This document shows positions 51,786 to 62,633 of a stretch of DNA of 64,000 nucleotides, one piece after another. Below the pieces are notes generated by a model. The model was given only the letters and a program-made list of their open reading frames with translations. It was not told where the DNA came from and searched no databases. The position numbers and the translations under genes are program-made. This DNA is from Dermanyssus gallinae. Taxonomy: Eukaryota > Arthropoda > Arachnida > Mesostigmata > Dermanyssidae. Location: the NCBI GenBank assembly GCA_003439945.1, contig QVRM01000301.1:1-64000 (forward strand), in the 5' to 3' direction. Position 1 is the first letter of the stretch; each line of letters starts with the position of its first letter.

Positions 51786-52949
51786 CTACAGCTGTGTACT
51801 CTAGTTAGCTAGCGTAGGCTTTTTCGTGGCGAGCTATAAGAGTACGGTGGCACGTGACTCGTTCTCAAGCATACACCTAGACGATTTTATGGAGCTTGGT
51901 TTCTGCTTGCTGAGCGCGCCGCGGCATTGCTTGAGTCGAGTACGAAAGGTGGACGGTAGATAAGTCGCATTTGTCGGGTTTTACATTGAACACGAAATGC
52001 GACAGTGACAGGGACACCAAAATGACGTGCGCGAACGAGAAGTGCATTGCCAGAGAGCGGCGACACTGATCCGATTTGCTACCACCGCGGTGGGTACTGT
52101 ATAACAATAAGATCTGTCCGCCAGTTAGATTTTCGGTCAGTTACCTCGGGCTCATTTGGTTAGCGGAGTTCGCGTCAGAGACGTGTTGCTAGCCGGATTA
52201 AAGTCTTTAACACACGGGCGGGTGTGAGGCCGCTGCTTTTTTTGGGGATCTCGGTCTCGGAAATGCATAATGCACATGCGCTACTGGCAGCTAGCAGCAG
52301 CTAATGTGGGACTCGCACCCACTAAAACCGATATACTCCCCACGCCCCCAAGGTCCGAGATTGCATGGGCACTACTTCGACAACCCTGAGAGGGGACTCT
52401 GGCGTTGTAACGCTCCATGCGCCTAGTCAATTCTTGCCCGCCCTGGGGAGATGCGTCGAGATCCTCCGGAGGGTTTAGCTGCTCCCCGAGGCCGTGCCTG
52501 CAAAGACTGAGGATGGTTGGACCTTACGTACCTGTGCTTGCACGTAACCAAGCACATGGCGTACGATAAGATGATCGATACAGCCTACAAGAACTCTAAG
52601 TGCATTGAAAAAATAGTTAGTTGAAATTTAAATTGCAAAAGTTACATGGTATAATGTGCACTTACATATTATAAACCTTGCGCGTCTGCACTGTAATTTG
52701 CATATAGCACGATAATAGGGCCAAAAGCCAATAGCCCAGCGCTGACTGGCATGTCTCATGGTAATATCTCGTACACAGCAGGCCACGAAATATTCGTATA
52801 CACGAAATTCTGCGAACTGCACTGAGCCTCTCGGTGGAACAACTTTACTCTAGAAACGTTAAATAGTCGCCGGAACTACGTCGCCTCCATAGAAATTGCA
52901 AAAACACGAGCGACAGCACCATTGATCAACCGATCACATACTTATACAC
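51786..52949. other. No confirmed gene
   Basis: Unassigned DNA; GC-richer from 52.2 to 52.55 kb with no identified feature. Confidence 0.45.
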
Positions 52950-53150
52950 ATGTGCGTGAGATTGTGTCAGCCTGACACTGGTGCACAGATGCTGGTTCTG
53001 AACGCAACAGCATTTAAGGCCGAAACAGGAGCATCATCGATGCATGAACATCGAAAGCAAAGCTTCCGATTACAGTCAGCCGAAACCTTAAATATATCGG
53101 ACTATGGCGCAACACCGGTGTCCGGCTCGAATTACGGGCCGCCGCCTTTA
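52950..53150 (+). mobile_element. Possible Ty3/gypsy protease fragment
   Basis: Within a plus-strand frame (52950-53294), CQPDTGAQMLVL resembles the DTGA active-site motif of LTR-retrotransposon aspartic proteases. About 25 residues on, FRLQSAETLNISDYGATPV resembles the conserved L.AANGT.I.TYG block that follows it in gypsy elements. The middle and the C-terminal part are too diverged to align by eye, and no LTR or reverse transcriptase is visible next to it. Confidence 0.35.
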
Positions 53151-53479
53151 CGTCGCGATGTCCTCGTGTTCCCCCTGAACGCCTTGCTGCACTCATGCGC
53201 AATCTCACTCCCAGTTCCGCTTATCATGTCTGTATGGATATGCATTCTGTACGTCTATAGCACCTGTTATTACACCTGTGGTGCAACAGAATAGTCAAGT
53301 CTCGTCAAACTAAATCCACAATGTTCTTTCCTACAAAGTCAAATACGCTCATTTATATCCATGAAAAAAAATCGTAGGTTTGATATACGCCTAAGGGATG
53401 TATATGGATGCATGTACGAATTTCCTTTGACTATTGCCATCGAAACTTGTTTGGTAAATAATAATAATATAATTTAATC

Positions 53480-53592
53480 TCCCTCCCTTAACGAAAGGGC
53501 TCTATCATATAATCTCAATAAGCATCGCTCAATTACAATTATCTTAATAACAAGGATCAAACTAGCCCCTAGACCAGGCCGCTACTAAACAC
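53480..53592 (-). repeat. SINE family 3, fragment d
   Basis: The plus strand shows CTATCATATAATCTCAATAA, GCATCGCTCAATTAC, AACAAGGATCAAACTAGC and CCCTAGACCAGGCCGCTAC. These are the inverted head and first body half of family 3, strongly degraded. The tail is absent. Confidence 0.65.
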
Positions 53593-54937
53593 CGTGCCTA
53601 TACACCAAAACATCTAAAATGTTTGTCAACAAGCTAGGCATTGCTAGGCAGAATACTAAAAAAATACAGGTGCCGGAGTATAAAACCGAATAAGCGAATG
53701 TGAGTTTATTTTTTGGGGTTTTGACACAGTCGATGAGGACTGTATAAGTTTCTCTTCTTTTGCCGCTCGAGACTCAAGGTTTTGCCATCACCCACTCAGT
53801 CTCAGACTGGAGCACACGGAACGCGCCCTGTGTATCTCGGCCCTTTCTGAACTTAAATTGCGCCGGTGGAAGGACCTTCTCCATCTTTCTGTGCGTTTCG
53901 ACGCAGTACCCCAATATAGATTTGGATCGTCTACATCATCACTGCTTTTTCTCTTAAAAAGAAACGTGCGCCAATAATAGGTTTGTGTGCCAATAATAGG
54001 TTAAGTGACCCTCTCCGAATATATAAACTTATTAGGTATCCGTTTACATGTAAAACATATGTATAGGTTAACACTTCTGGAAAATGCCCTCCTCGGGTTT
54101 GCTAGTACGTTTCCCTTTTTGAACGGAATTTTAAACCTCAGTTTGGCATAATTATGATTGGACCACAGTGATACAAGTTCTAATTCTTCAATGTCAGCAA
54201 TACAATTTGACTTCAAAAGACCCTAAAGAAAGAAGCAAAGTCTGCCAAAGAAGGCCAATTCGGCTCGCCAAAACACGAGTAAAGAATATCTCATACAATA
54301 ATGCGATTGGTTCACTGCTGGGTACTTATGCCCCGATACGGCATATAAGTGACTGTTTGTACATTCTCGGCAGCACATTTAAGAAAATCTACTAATTATC
54401 GTTTTTTAAATCAACGTCTCCGAACGGGTGGCCACCTTCTGGCAAACGTTTTCAGTTGAAGGACGTGGGCGAACCTGTGTCGATTGTTTGACATCAATAA
54501 TCGACAAAGTATCTTTAATTTGTTTTGACCATCCCTTTGCCAATTGAATCACTTGGACATTTTGCTGCATATGGCTTAGCGTTATCGGTGTAATAAAGTG
54601 CACCCGAACAACATCGGCCGATCTCCAGCGTAGCTAGGGTGATTTTTCCACTCTATTTTCCGCGTGTGTATATATAGAACGGAATGCTTATTTAAAGAAG
54701 AACTTTTGCGGATAACAGATTTGCATTGACCGCAGACGAAAAAAATTACATAATTTTTATTGGATACAATCTTTTGTTGATTTGCCAACATTATTTATCG
54801 TATGGTCGACACCTGTCTTGCTGACGGAACAATATTGCATAATCTATTAACTTAAAGTAAAAGCAATTTTTTTGACGACGCCATCGGAGGGGGGTAATCT
54901 GGTGTAATCTAAGAGTTTGTTTCTGCCATTAAAAGTC
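53593..54937. other. No feature seen
   Basis: AT-rich DNA with a short direct repeat GCCAATAATAGGTT at about 53971 and 53989; no gene is recognised. Confidence 0.5.
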
Positions 54938-55072
54938 AAAATTGAATGTTAAAATGTGTTAGCCTGTTGAGTGAACAGATTGAAATTGAATGCTAAAATG
55001 TGTTAGCCTGTTGAGTGAACAGATTGAAATTGAATGCTAAAATGTGTTAGCCTGTTGAGTAAACTGCACTTC
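54938..55072. repeat. 44-bp minisatellite, three copies
   Basis: Three nearly identical tandem copies of a 44-base unit containing ATTGAATGCTAAAATGTG and TTAGCCTGTTGAGTGAACAG, starting at 54941, 54985 and 55029. Confidence 0.95.
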
Positions 55073-55139
55073 CGCATTGAATTTCGAGCGAGAGCCCCCG
55101 ATGCAAGATTTCAAATGCGGTCGATGGTCTCGTCTAAAG

Positions 55140-55720
55140 ATTAAGGCTCCTACTCGGCTGTTGAATCAGCTTGAGCTTAAAGAGGGTTGAACCTCCGATT
55201 GTCCCAAACGCCAACAAATAAGTTGGTGCGAAGAACCAACGCCAAAGTATTTCCCGCATTTCTGAGCCTCCGCCAACCTGGAAGCATAATCGGCTTGGTC
55301 CGCACCTGTACGGACGATCAAATAGAGTAATGAGTCGGTTACAGTTGCGTGTGCCCAAACAAGCATGCGGCCACGCTAAAGGCGGTCAGACTTGTCAGAG
55401 TAAGACCGTCAGGTCTTTTTCGTCGTCTCTATGTATACCCGGGGGTTTCAGTACACACGGAAAGTCTGCAGATCTCAGTGTCCGACTAGGATCCGACTAC
55501 CTCTAAAGCGGAGTGGCGTGCTCGTCGGCCTTTACCCAGGGTACATGACAGATTATGATGAGCTAACGGATCCACATGATCACTACAGAAACATTGATGG
55601 GGCACGGCTATATCAACAGTCGCAGTCCTGCGTCAATGTGCATCGTCTCGACTTCCATCGGTCGTCGACTCGTCGTTCCAAAGCGTTCCAAAGCGTCCCA
55701 ATTCGCAGACAGGGTAGGTT
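55140..55720 (-). mobile_element. Decayed second copy of the zinc-knuckle/endonuclease LINE tail
   Basis: On the minus strand the blocks appear in the same order as at 3836-4943. First come VPHQCFCSDHVDPLAHHNLSC and GKGRRARHS, the CCHC-like knuckle. KRPDGLTLTSLTAF follows after a frameshift and an in-frame stop. Then come MLVWAHATVTDSLLYL and DQADYASRLAEAQKCGKY, and last FGTIGGSTLFKLKL in another frame. The copy is older than the 3836 one because frames are broken at least three times and the Asp of WDATV has become WAHATV. Together the two show an element family native to this genome. Confidence 0.75.
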
Positions 55721-55798
55721 ATGTAACTAAACTCGGGCCCTTTGGGTTAGTAGACTACTAAGTCTACTAACGCACCAAAGCCTGCCTTAGTCAGTAGC

Positions 55799-55862
55799 AC
55801 TGAAGGGGCGCTATCAATTGGGCGGGGCACTGAAGGGGCGCTAACCAGATTATCGGGCGGGG
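55799..55862. repeat. Short GC-rich tandem duplication
   Basis: ACTGAAGGGGCGCTA occurs twice, 30 bases apart, each followed by GGGCGGGG. Confidence 0.8.
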
Positions 55863-56826
55863 TTATAACGACGACAACTTGCCAGTCAGCAACGTTAAAA
55901 GCATTAACTCGTCTCCTCCCACCACTATCCGATAATGCCCCAACGCTGTTCGCAGCCTGACGATTTTTTTTTGTTTATATACAATTCGTTAGCGCTGTCG
56001 ACTTTTTTTACACGTTGTAGTGTCAGACGAGAGCCAAACGCCCACATGCAGTAGGAGATAATGAATGTCATCCTCATTCTAAAAATGTTTGTAGCGGTTT
56101 GTAAATTCGATTTGTTCGGGTCACCCACACTAATCAGTGCTAGCTGCCAGTAACGCATGCGCATCATGCATTCCATGTAACCTTGTATAACAAAACAAAG
56201 AAATACGTCGTTTATTACGGCCTCATTACCGCTATAGTTCTCGTACAAATATGTAGTGTGCTATGGAAATTTGCAATTATCAAAATGTTGTCTATATATA
56301 TATATATATATATATAACCTATGCGGATGTTGGAGAGAACTCTTTCCTCGAAATATGACCTTGTCAGATATTTTCCGACAAGGTGCCCTTCCAGCTGTCT
56401 CCAGAGACAACTTTTAGCGCACTTTTCTGTTCAATTTGCTTGAGTTATGGTATTTTAAGGATTATGCTAGCAGTGGTAAAACGTGCCTCTAGATATTGGC
56501 GGACCAAAATATGCTGAGTCTGTTGCAACTGGACGCCAGTGGTTGTGCAACAATGAGGCTTTGGCCACTCGGCCATGAACGAACACAGATCCACCTTGGC
56601 TTCGCATTTGCACATATGAACTCAACTACATCTATTTTCTACCAGGTCGCCGGTGATTGGTGATTAGTGGATCCACAGCTAGTGCAATGGCTGCCGCTGC
56701 GAATATTGCAGTGAGCAAATACGAAAAGCTTAGAAAAGACGGCCAAACTTGGGCGCTGCTCTATCAGTTCAAGGGTAAAGCACATTCGAGTGTATACACA
56801 AATGTATACACATACATATGTATATA
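55863..56826. other. No feature seen; TA tract at 56292-56315
   Basis: Unassigned DNA with a short TA microsatellite. Confidence 0.5.
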
Positions 56827-57475
56827 CAGGGTGTATCATAACAATATGTACCTATTTTAAGGTTTGGTGGAACTCTGCAAGAAAATATTTTTTTCCCAAT
56901 GGAGAAAGGGGCGGAAACGTTCTGTTGAGGAGTGAGGATGAAATTTGTAAGCGTATTTTTTCTGCTTTTTTTTCTTCTATATAGCTGTACAAAATCTACG
57001 TCTGTAGGAGAACCAGTCAACACATGAAGAACTCGATTATACTGCGTGCTCGAGGGCATTCTGCAAAAATTCTGCATATGAAAGACACGTCGCTAGCTTG
57101 CGTAGCGAAAGGCGAATAGTCAGACTAAGTAGAGTCATAAAAAGTCGATGTGTGCTATGTTTTACGTTAACGCTGTCATGTGCAGAACCGTAAAATGTTA
57201 ATGTGTGATTACGACCAAAAATGTGTGCCAAAAGACTATTCTCAATAACAAGTTTAATGCCTATTGTCATATATCGTATCAATGTGATTGTGTTGCGTGA
57301 CGTAGTTGCCGAGTAACTAAAGCATTTGCGACCAGCCATAGTTGTTATATTTTACGTTGAAGCTTTTACGTTCAGAATCGTAAAATTTTGCCAAAACGTT
57401 TCCGCCCCCTCCTTTCACTGAGAAAATTTATTTCTTGCCGAGTTTTATTAAACCTTAATTACGTACATAGTGTGT
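56827..57475. mobile_element. MITE family member, non-palindromic form (copy 4)
   Basis: The 5' end CAGGGTGTATCATAACAATA is preceded by TA and continues with the family 5' arm (GGTTTGGTGGAACTCTGCAAG, GGAGAACCAGTCAACACATG). The 3' half is not an inverted copy of that arm. It is the reverse complement of the sequence found in the loop of copies 1 and 3 (CAAAACGTTTCCGCCCCCTCC, CTTGCCGAGTTTTATTAAACC). It is therefore a plausible parental arrangement of about 650 bp with short inverted ends. The last 15-20 bases of the 3' end are lost against the microsatellite that follows. It is the most diverged copy. Confidence 0.75.
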
Positions 57476-57477
57476 GA

Positions 57478-57975
57478 TTATAAATATAAATATAAAATAT
57501 AAAAGAGAAAGAGAAGAGAAAGAGAAAGAGAAAGGAAAGAGAAGAGAAATAGAGAAAGAGAAAGAGAAGAGAAAGAAGAAAGAGAAAGAGAAAGAGAAAG
57601 AGAAAGAGAAAGAGAAAGAGAAAGAGAAAGAGAAAGAGAAAGAGAAAGAGAAAGAGAAAGAGAAAGAGAAAGAGAAAGAGAAAGAGAAAGAGAAAGAGAA
57701 AGAGAAAAAAGAGAAAGAGAAAAGAAAAGAAAGAGAAAGAGAAAAGAAAGAGAAAAGAAAGAGAAAGAAAATATAATATAAAATAAAGAGAAAGAGAAAT
57801 AGAAATAGAAAAAATAAAAAGAAAAATAAAGAGAAATATAAATAAAAAATATAAATATAAATAAAATAAAATAAATAAAATAAATAAATATAAATATAAA
57901 TATAAATATAAATATAAATATAAATATAAATATAAATATAAATATAAATATAAATATAAATATGAATATAATATA
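57478..57975. repeat. Compound AAATAT / GAGAAA / AAATAT hexanucleotide array
   Basis: A short AAATAT stretch (57478-57500) leads into about 270 bases of almost pure purine built from AGAAAG units (purest at about 57577-57705). This returns through mixed AAATAAA to an AAATAT array at about 57888-57962. The Lys/Glu-rich 100-codon frame over it is an artefact. Confidence 0.95.
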
Positions 57976-58653
57976 TAGACTTAGAACGGACGAACGTGCA
58001 GCATCATATATTCATGCTCCTCGTTTTCAAAATCCAAAATGCTGCGCCTCTTGTAGAAGTCCGCAATGCATAACAATGAACCACCGGCAGAGATTGCTCT
58101 AGGTAGGATTGTTCCGTTGTGTGCCTTTAGAAGGCGTTCGGCTGTCGAGATTTATATTACTATGTACAAAAACACAATATATATATATATATTTTTTTCT
58201 TAATTTAACCTCATTACTTAACATCCATCCGGGACGCGCCTGCATTGATCATTGAAGAGGGCTAGTGAGTCAGCAATCTTTGCGTCTCCTACCAGCATGT
58301 AATCGTCAGGCCCCTTCCCACCATCTCTCTCAAGTCCGAGGGAATACAGGACGCAGGTTAGGCTATTGAATGGTAGCGCTTTGCTGCAAGTGTCCTTCAA
58401 AGTCTCGCAAAAAATCGCCTGTCTGCGCTGACGATACACGAAAGCCCATGGCGCCTACCCGGCCGGATGAGGTCTCCGCAGACGCAGGTGCCAGGGTACA
58501 CCAGGTCTGATCAGACCGCGATCTTCACCGATTTGTCATCTAACAGAGTGCGGAGCCGGGCGTAGGTACAGCAAGGAGCCAAGCGTCCCTTTGGAAGAGA
58601 CGGCGGCCTGGCCCTATTAGCGCATATATATGTATATATATATTTGACTCAGT

Positions 58654-58656
<3 letters not shown>
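57976..58656. other. No confirmed gene
   Basis: GC-richer segment near 58.2-58.6 kb. A minus-strand frame of 73 codons at 58218-58439 reads smoothly (LYSLGLERDGG, PDDYMLVGDAKIADSLALF) but has no partner and no confident family. Confidence 0.3.
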
Positions 58657-58749
<93 letters not shown>

Positions 58750-58761
58750 ACTCAGTTATAA
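58639..58761. repeat. TA microsatellite flanked by an 18-base direct repeat
   Basis: Pure TA of about 88 bases (58657-58745) lies between two copies of TATATTTGACTCAGTTAT, at about 58639 and 58743. Confidence 0.9.
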
Positions 58762-59070
58762 ACGAAATTATATGAGTCAGTCCTGACCAACATTTTTTGC
58801 ATCAGAAGACTGACAGCAAAGTTCGTTCCAAAAAGTGTTGAATGAAAGTTATTGCCCTTCGGAAAATGTCCGAATTGAAGCTTTAGGCGAAAGCAGAAGA
58901 CCCTGGGTTGCTTTAGAGGGTGTAATTCCAGGAGACGAGTCATGGGTATATATAGATACGACATCGAGACCAACACAAATTGGTGCCTCCCAGTGTAAGA
59001 GTCGATCAAAGAACTTCACACAGAGCAGATCCAACGCAGAAGCGACTCAACCTCGATATTAATGTAGTAG
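58762..59070 (+). pseudogene. Mariner transposase relic 2
   Basis: Frame-shifted pieces of the plus strand match the middle of a mariner transposase: RRLTAKFVPK (as DSKVRSKKC in another frame), then KAEDPGLL, VIPGDESWVY (first catalytic Asp), YDIETNTN and ESIKEL. The same blocks occur in relic 1 at 48285, so both may come from one lineage. Neither end is recognisable; it sits directly against a TA microsatellite. Confidence 0.65.
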
Positions 59071-59233
59071 CCGATAACGGACGAGGCTGAGCGGCACCAA
59101 AAAATCGTGTGTGCCCAACTTGAAGCTAGACACACTCAATTTCGTTGTGTCGGCCTGCACTACTCTACAAAGTACCTGGGATAATCGTACGTTTCCTTTC
59201 GATTTTCACTTATGTGACTTAAGATGCGATGAT

Positions 59234-59895
59234 GTGGCGGCGTAGTCTAGTGGAGGTCTAGCGCGCTAGTCATGGTTGTTATCTACTGCGGTGTCATCGG
59301 TTCGATCCCTGTTGCGAATCGAATTTTCCTTGAGCGATGCTCATTGAAAATAGATGATACAACCATACCGCTGAGAGACAGCGGCCAGGCTGACACAAGG
59401 AGTTGTAAGGGCCTGAACGGGTTACTAGGAGGAAAACACGAATATTGACTGACACTGGTGTGAGTTTTATTAATGTCCGACTTCTCCACGACGCCGGTAC
59501 AGCACCGCCACTCCGGCCTGTCTCACTACGCAGCGATCCCTCCTCGATCGCGTCTCGACAACGTCTCTTCACTCGCTGCAGTGTCGTCAGCTCTCCTAAC
59601 GGCAACAGCTTAGGTTACAGTAACAACTGCACGTCGGTGCTGCCGCCGCTGCTGCCGCCGCTGCTGCTTCCCCTCCCCTAACGCTTATTGAATCTATGTG
59701 CGCCGGTACTAGCAGACGTCGCTGAGCCATATCTCTCTATACTTACATCTCCGCTTACAATAACAATCTACAGCCTTACAGAGTGTTGGGGAATCCCTAG
59801 ATATTTCAACATGTCCGGCCCTTGATGCATCAAATATCACCATACGGTGAGTTCCAAGCCCAAAGGGAACGGAGGATGGTCTAGAATTAAAAACA
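59234..59895 (+). repeat. SINE family 3, copy c, split by a solo LTR
   Basis: The head GTGGCGGCGTAGTCTAGTGG starts at 59234. The B box GGTTCGATCCC is at 59299-59309, and the body (TTGAGCGATGCTCATTGAAA, ACCGCTGAGAGACAGCGG) runs to 59403. After the inserted LTR (59404-59780) the tail resumes with GTGTTGGGGAATCCCTAGAT and ends TCTAGAATTAAAAAC near 59893, like copy a. It has the best tRNA-like head of the family and its orientation defines the family strand. Confidence 0.88.
59404..59780. mobile_element. Solo LTR (377 bp) with 4-bp target duplication
   Basis: The segment interrupting the SINE starts TGTAAGGGCC and ends GCCTTACA: the TG...CA ends and short inverted termini typical of LTRs. It is bounded by GAGT at 59400-59403 and GAGT at 59781-59784, a perfect 4 bp target duplication, and uninterrupted SINE copies have only one such sequence (GACT/GAGT) at that point. 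A 4 bp duplication fits Ty3/gypsy-type integration. No internal retrotransposon sequence is present, so it is a solo LTR left by recombination. No second copy was found in the window. Confidence 0.85.
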
Positions 59896-60386
59896 ACCTT
59901 CTTAAAAATGTTTAATTCTAGATGCGATGAAAATAAATCCAATCAAAATGATTAGAGAGCGCTTGCAACCAACAAGCATACATCACGAATGATCATCTAC
60001 AGTATAGTCAAAATAGTTCCAATCCGTGCATGATGACAGTGTAATGTGAGGTGTCACAATGCCGGACTCGCACGACAAAGTGGCACAACTTACACAAATA
60101 TGTAAACTACGCGTGCCATACATAGCATGTAGCAGCAGCAGCAGCAAAGCAAGTCTTGCATTCGCTAGACGATCTTGGCGCTTGTGCACGACAAACATTC
60201 ACGACCAACGAGACTGCAGTTAAATGGATCCAACAAACATTCGTTGGATAAGTGTTGGTTTAGAAAACGTAGTTGCTTGGCGTTTAGATCCTACATCTGC
60301 ACACCGTGATGACATGACGCAGCGTGCATGGCAAATCCAGGCTCTCATCTGACGTAAGGCTTCCTGCGTTTGATTCCGCTGCGGCG

Positions 60387-60417
<31 letters not shown>

Positions 60418-60942
60418 TTCCAGCGAATTGTTCTCTCTCTCTAAAGGCCTAACATAGTCTGTTAGTGTTGGCTAGCCACGGCAAGACAGAACAATACAAT
60501 TCATATGGATATGGACGGAAGTACGGGGCGCTCGAGTGGAAGAGCCAGCCGGGTTGGGTTCGCGGTTCGGTTGTGCCGCACCGAAGACAAGAGTGTCGGT
60601 GTTTGGTTCGATAAGGTGGAAAAGCGCCGGTTTTTAAGCGGTCTGCGTGGAAACAGACGCATTTGTTCATCTCATCTGCCACCGGCATGCATCGTGACGA
60701 AATGCACATCAAGTTGTCGTTGTCGTCGCCACCGCCGCCAGTGGCCAAATTTCATGCGCCAAGTCCACTTGGTTGTCCTACCCGTTGATGTGGTCAAGTT
60801 AGATGACAGCCGTTGACAGATCAATTTCTGTCCAAATGGGATCACTGCAGCGGTCACGTCACTGCTGTTGAAAATAGGGCAGCAGATATCCCCACGTATG
60901 AGGGGTTTTCGCCGGACAGCACGCCATTTCAGCAATGCGTTC

Positions 60943-60945
<3 letters not shown>
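59896..60945. other. Unassigned, partly GC-rich; CAG run at 60391-60412
   Basis: Contains GCA runs near 60128-60145 and a CAG run of about seven units near 60391-60412. A 103-codon plus-strand frame (60505-60816, starting MDMDGSTGRSS) and an antisense frame are both open in GC-rich DNA. I recognise no domain in either. Confidence 0.35.

Positions 60946-60990
<45 letters not shown>
60946..60990. repeat. TA microsatellite
   Basis: About 44 bases of TA. Confidence 0.97.
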
Positions 60991-60994
<4 letters not shown>

Positions 60995-61528
60995 AATACA
61001 GGTTATATGGCTTTACTTATTGAAAGCAAACCTGAAAGTACTCGACAAAATTAAAGCGAGTCTTTTTGAAAGAGTTACTACTGAAGATTACTGCTAATAT
61101 TCCACTGCAATAGCCGCAACCGGCTTGTCTATCTGTAATATCGATGTCTCGACACCAGTCTTTGAGGAGGACCTTAGAACTTCTTTTGTGTTACCGAGAA
61201 CGGAAGCTTTCAGAAATCATCCTGCTGGATTGAAATGTAAGTTTGCCTTCTCGAATGTTAATTGCCGCTTTTATGATACTAGAGCGATGGCCACTAACCA
61301 CTAGAATGGTCCATGCTGTAAAAATAGGTACTTTATTACCGGATTTGCAGCGCTTGGATTTTATATGAACTTACGTATACGAAATAAAGATTCAGGAAAT
61401 ATCGATCGAGGGCGTGAGGTATCATATTCAAGGGTTTACAAGAGCGATATCGCTAACGAGGGTGATGTGGGAAAGCTGTAATACGTATGTATCTTAACCA
61501 AAAACTGGTTATTAAAGATTATATATAC
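60991..61528. other. No feature seen
   Basis: AT-rich DNA without recognised features. Confidence 0.5.
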
Positions 61529-62594
61529 AGGGTCATTCAGGGAGTATTGTACTTCTTTCGAGGTTTGATAGAGCTCGGCACGAAATTAATTTTTCCCTAT
61601 GGAGGGAGGACGCGGAAACGTCTTGTTTAGGAGAGAGAGTGAAGTTTATAAAAGTAGTTATTCAGCTTTTTTTCTCATACATAGTTGTGCGAAATCTACG
61701 TTTGCGGGAACCAGTCAACGATTACACCGGCGTATTCGGAGGAAAATTCTGCACACGGAAGACACTTCACTAGCTTGCGTAGCAAAAAGCGAATACCCAG
61801 ATTAAGGAAAGTCATGAAAAGTCGATATGCTGTTATGTCGTACGTTAACACTTTTTCGTGAAAAATCGTAAAGTTTTCCATTACGATTAAAAATGTATGT
61901 CCAAAAGACCACTCTCACGCAATAGCAAATTTAATGCCCACCACTTTCGTACCAAAGTGATGATGCTGCGTTACTTAGTCGTCAAGTCACTAAGCTTTTT
62001 CGATAGCCATATCGAAAGCGAAGACATGCATATTTGCATAGGGCGTATGAGAAAGTTAGGTACATATTTTGAGGTTTGGTAGAACTCAGCAATAAGTTTT
62101 CCTAGTGGAACGAGGGAGCGGAAAGGTCTTGGCAAATTTTTACGGTTCTGAACGTGAAAACTTGCACGTAAAACATAACAACTATGACTGTCGAAAACGC
62201 TTAGTTACTTGACAACTACGTGAGAGTGGTCTTTTGGACGTACATTTTTGGTCGCAATGGAAACATTTTACGATTTTTCATGAAAAAGCGTTAACGTAAA
62301 ATATCGACTTTTAATGACTTTCCTTAATCTGGGTATTCGCTTTTTGCTACCCAAGCTAGTGAATTTTCCTCCGAACACGCCGGTGTAATCGGTTCCTTCA
62401 TGCGTTCACTGGTTCTCCCGCAAACGTAGATTTCGCACAACTATGTAGGAGAAAAAAAGCTGAATAACTACTTTTATAAACTTCACTCTCTCTCCTAAAC
62501 AAGACGTTTCCGCGTCCTCCCTCCATTGGGAAAAATTATTTTCTTGCCGAGCTCTATCAAACCTCGAAAGAAGTATAATACTCCCTGAATGACC

Positions 62595-62597
<3 letters not shown>
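61529..62597. mobile_element. Palindromic TA-flanked MITE, copy 3
   Basis: A 1069 bp element begins CAGGGTCATTCAGGGAGTAT and ends with its reverse complement, ATACTCCCTGAATGACCCTG. TA lies at both sides and a TA microsatellite on the right (62598-62631). The arms are inverted copies, and the loop (about 62053-62133) carries a directly oriented terminal-like copy as in copy 1. The outermost 20 bases match perfectly between the two ends although they differ from copy 1, which points to homogenisation of the arms within the element. Confidence 0.9.

Positions 62598-62631
<34 letters not shown>
62598..62631. repeat. TA microsatellite
   Basis: About 34 bases of TA starting at the 3' target duplication of MITE copy 3. 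Confidence 0.97.

Positions 62632-62633
<2 letters not shown>

Noticed and set aside
54938..55072. CRISPR array
   Set aside because: The 44-base units are contiguous with no unique spacers, and the DNA is eukaryotic.
57474..57776. Lys/Glu-rich 100-codon frame
   Set aside because: It is the translation of an AGAAAG microsatellite.
58218..58439. A reverse transcriptase fragment (PDDYMLVGDA)
   Set aside because: The superficial resemblance to a YADD box is not supported by flanking reverse transcriptase motifs.
59234..59310. A genuine tRNA gene with a good B box
   Set aside because: Same reasoning: it is the head of a dispersed family 3 SINE.
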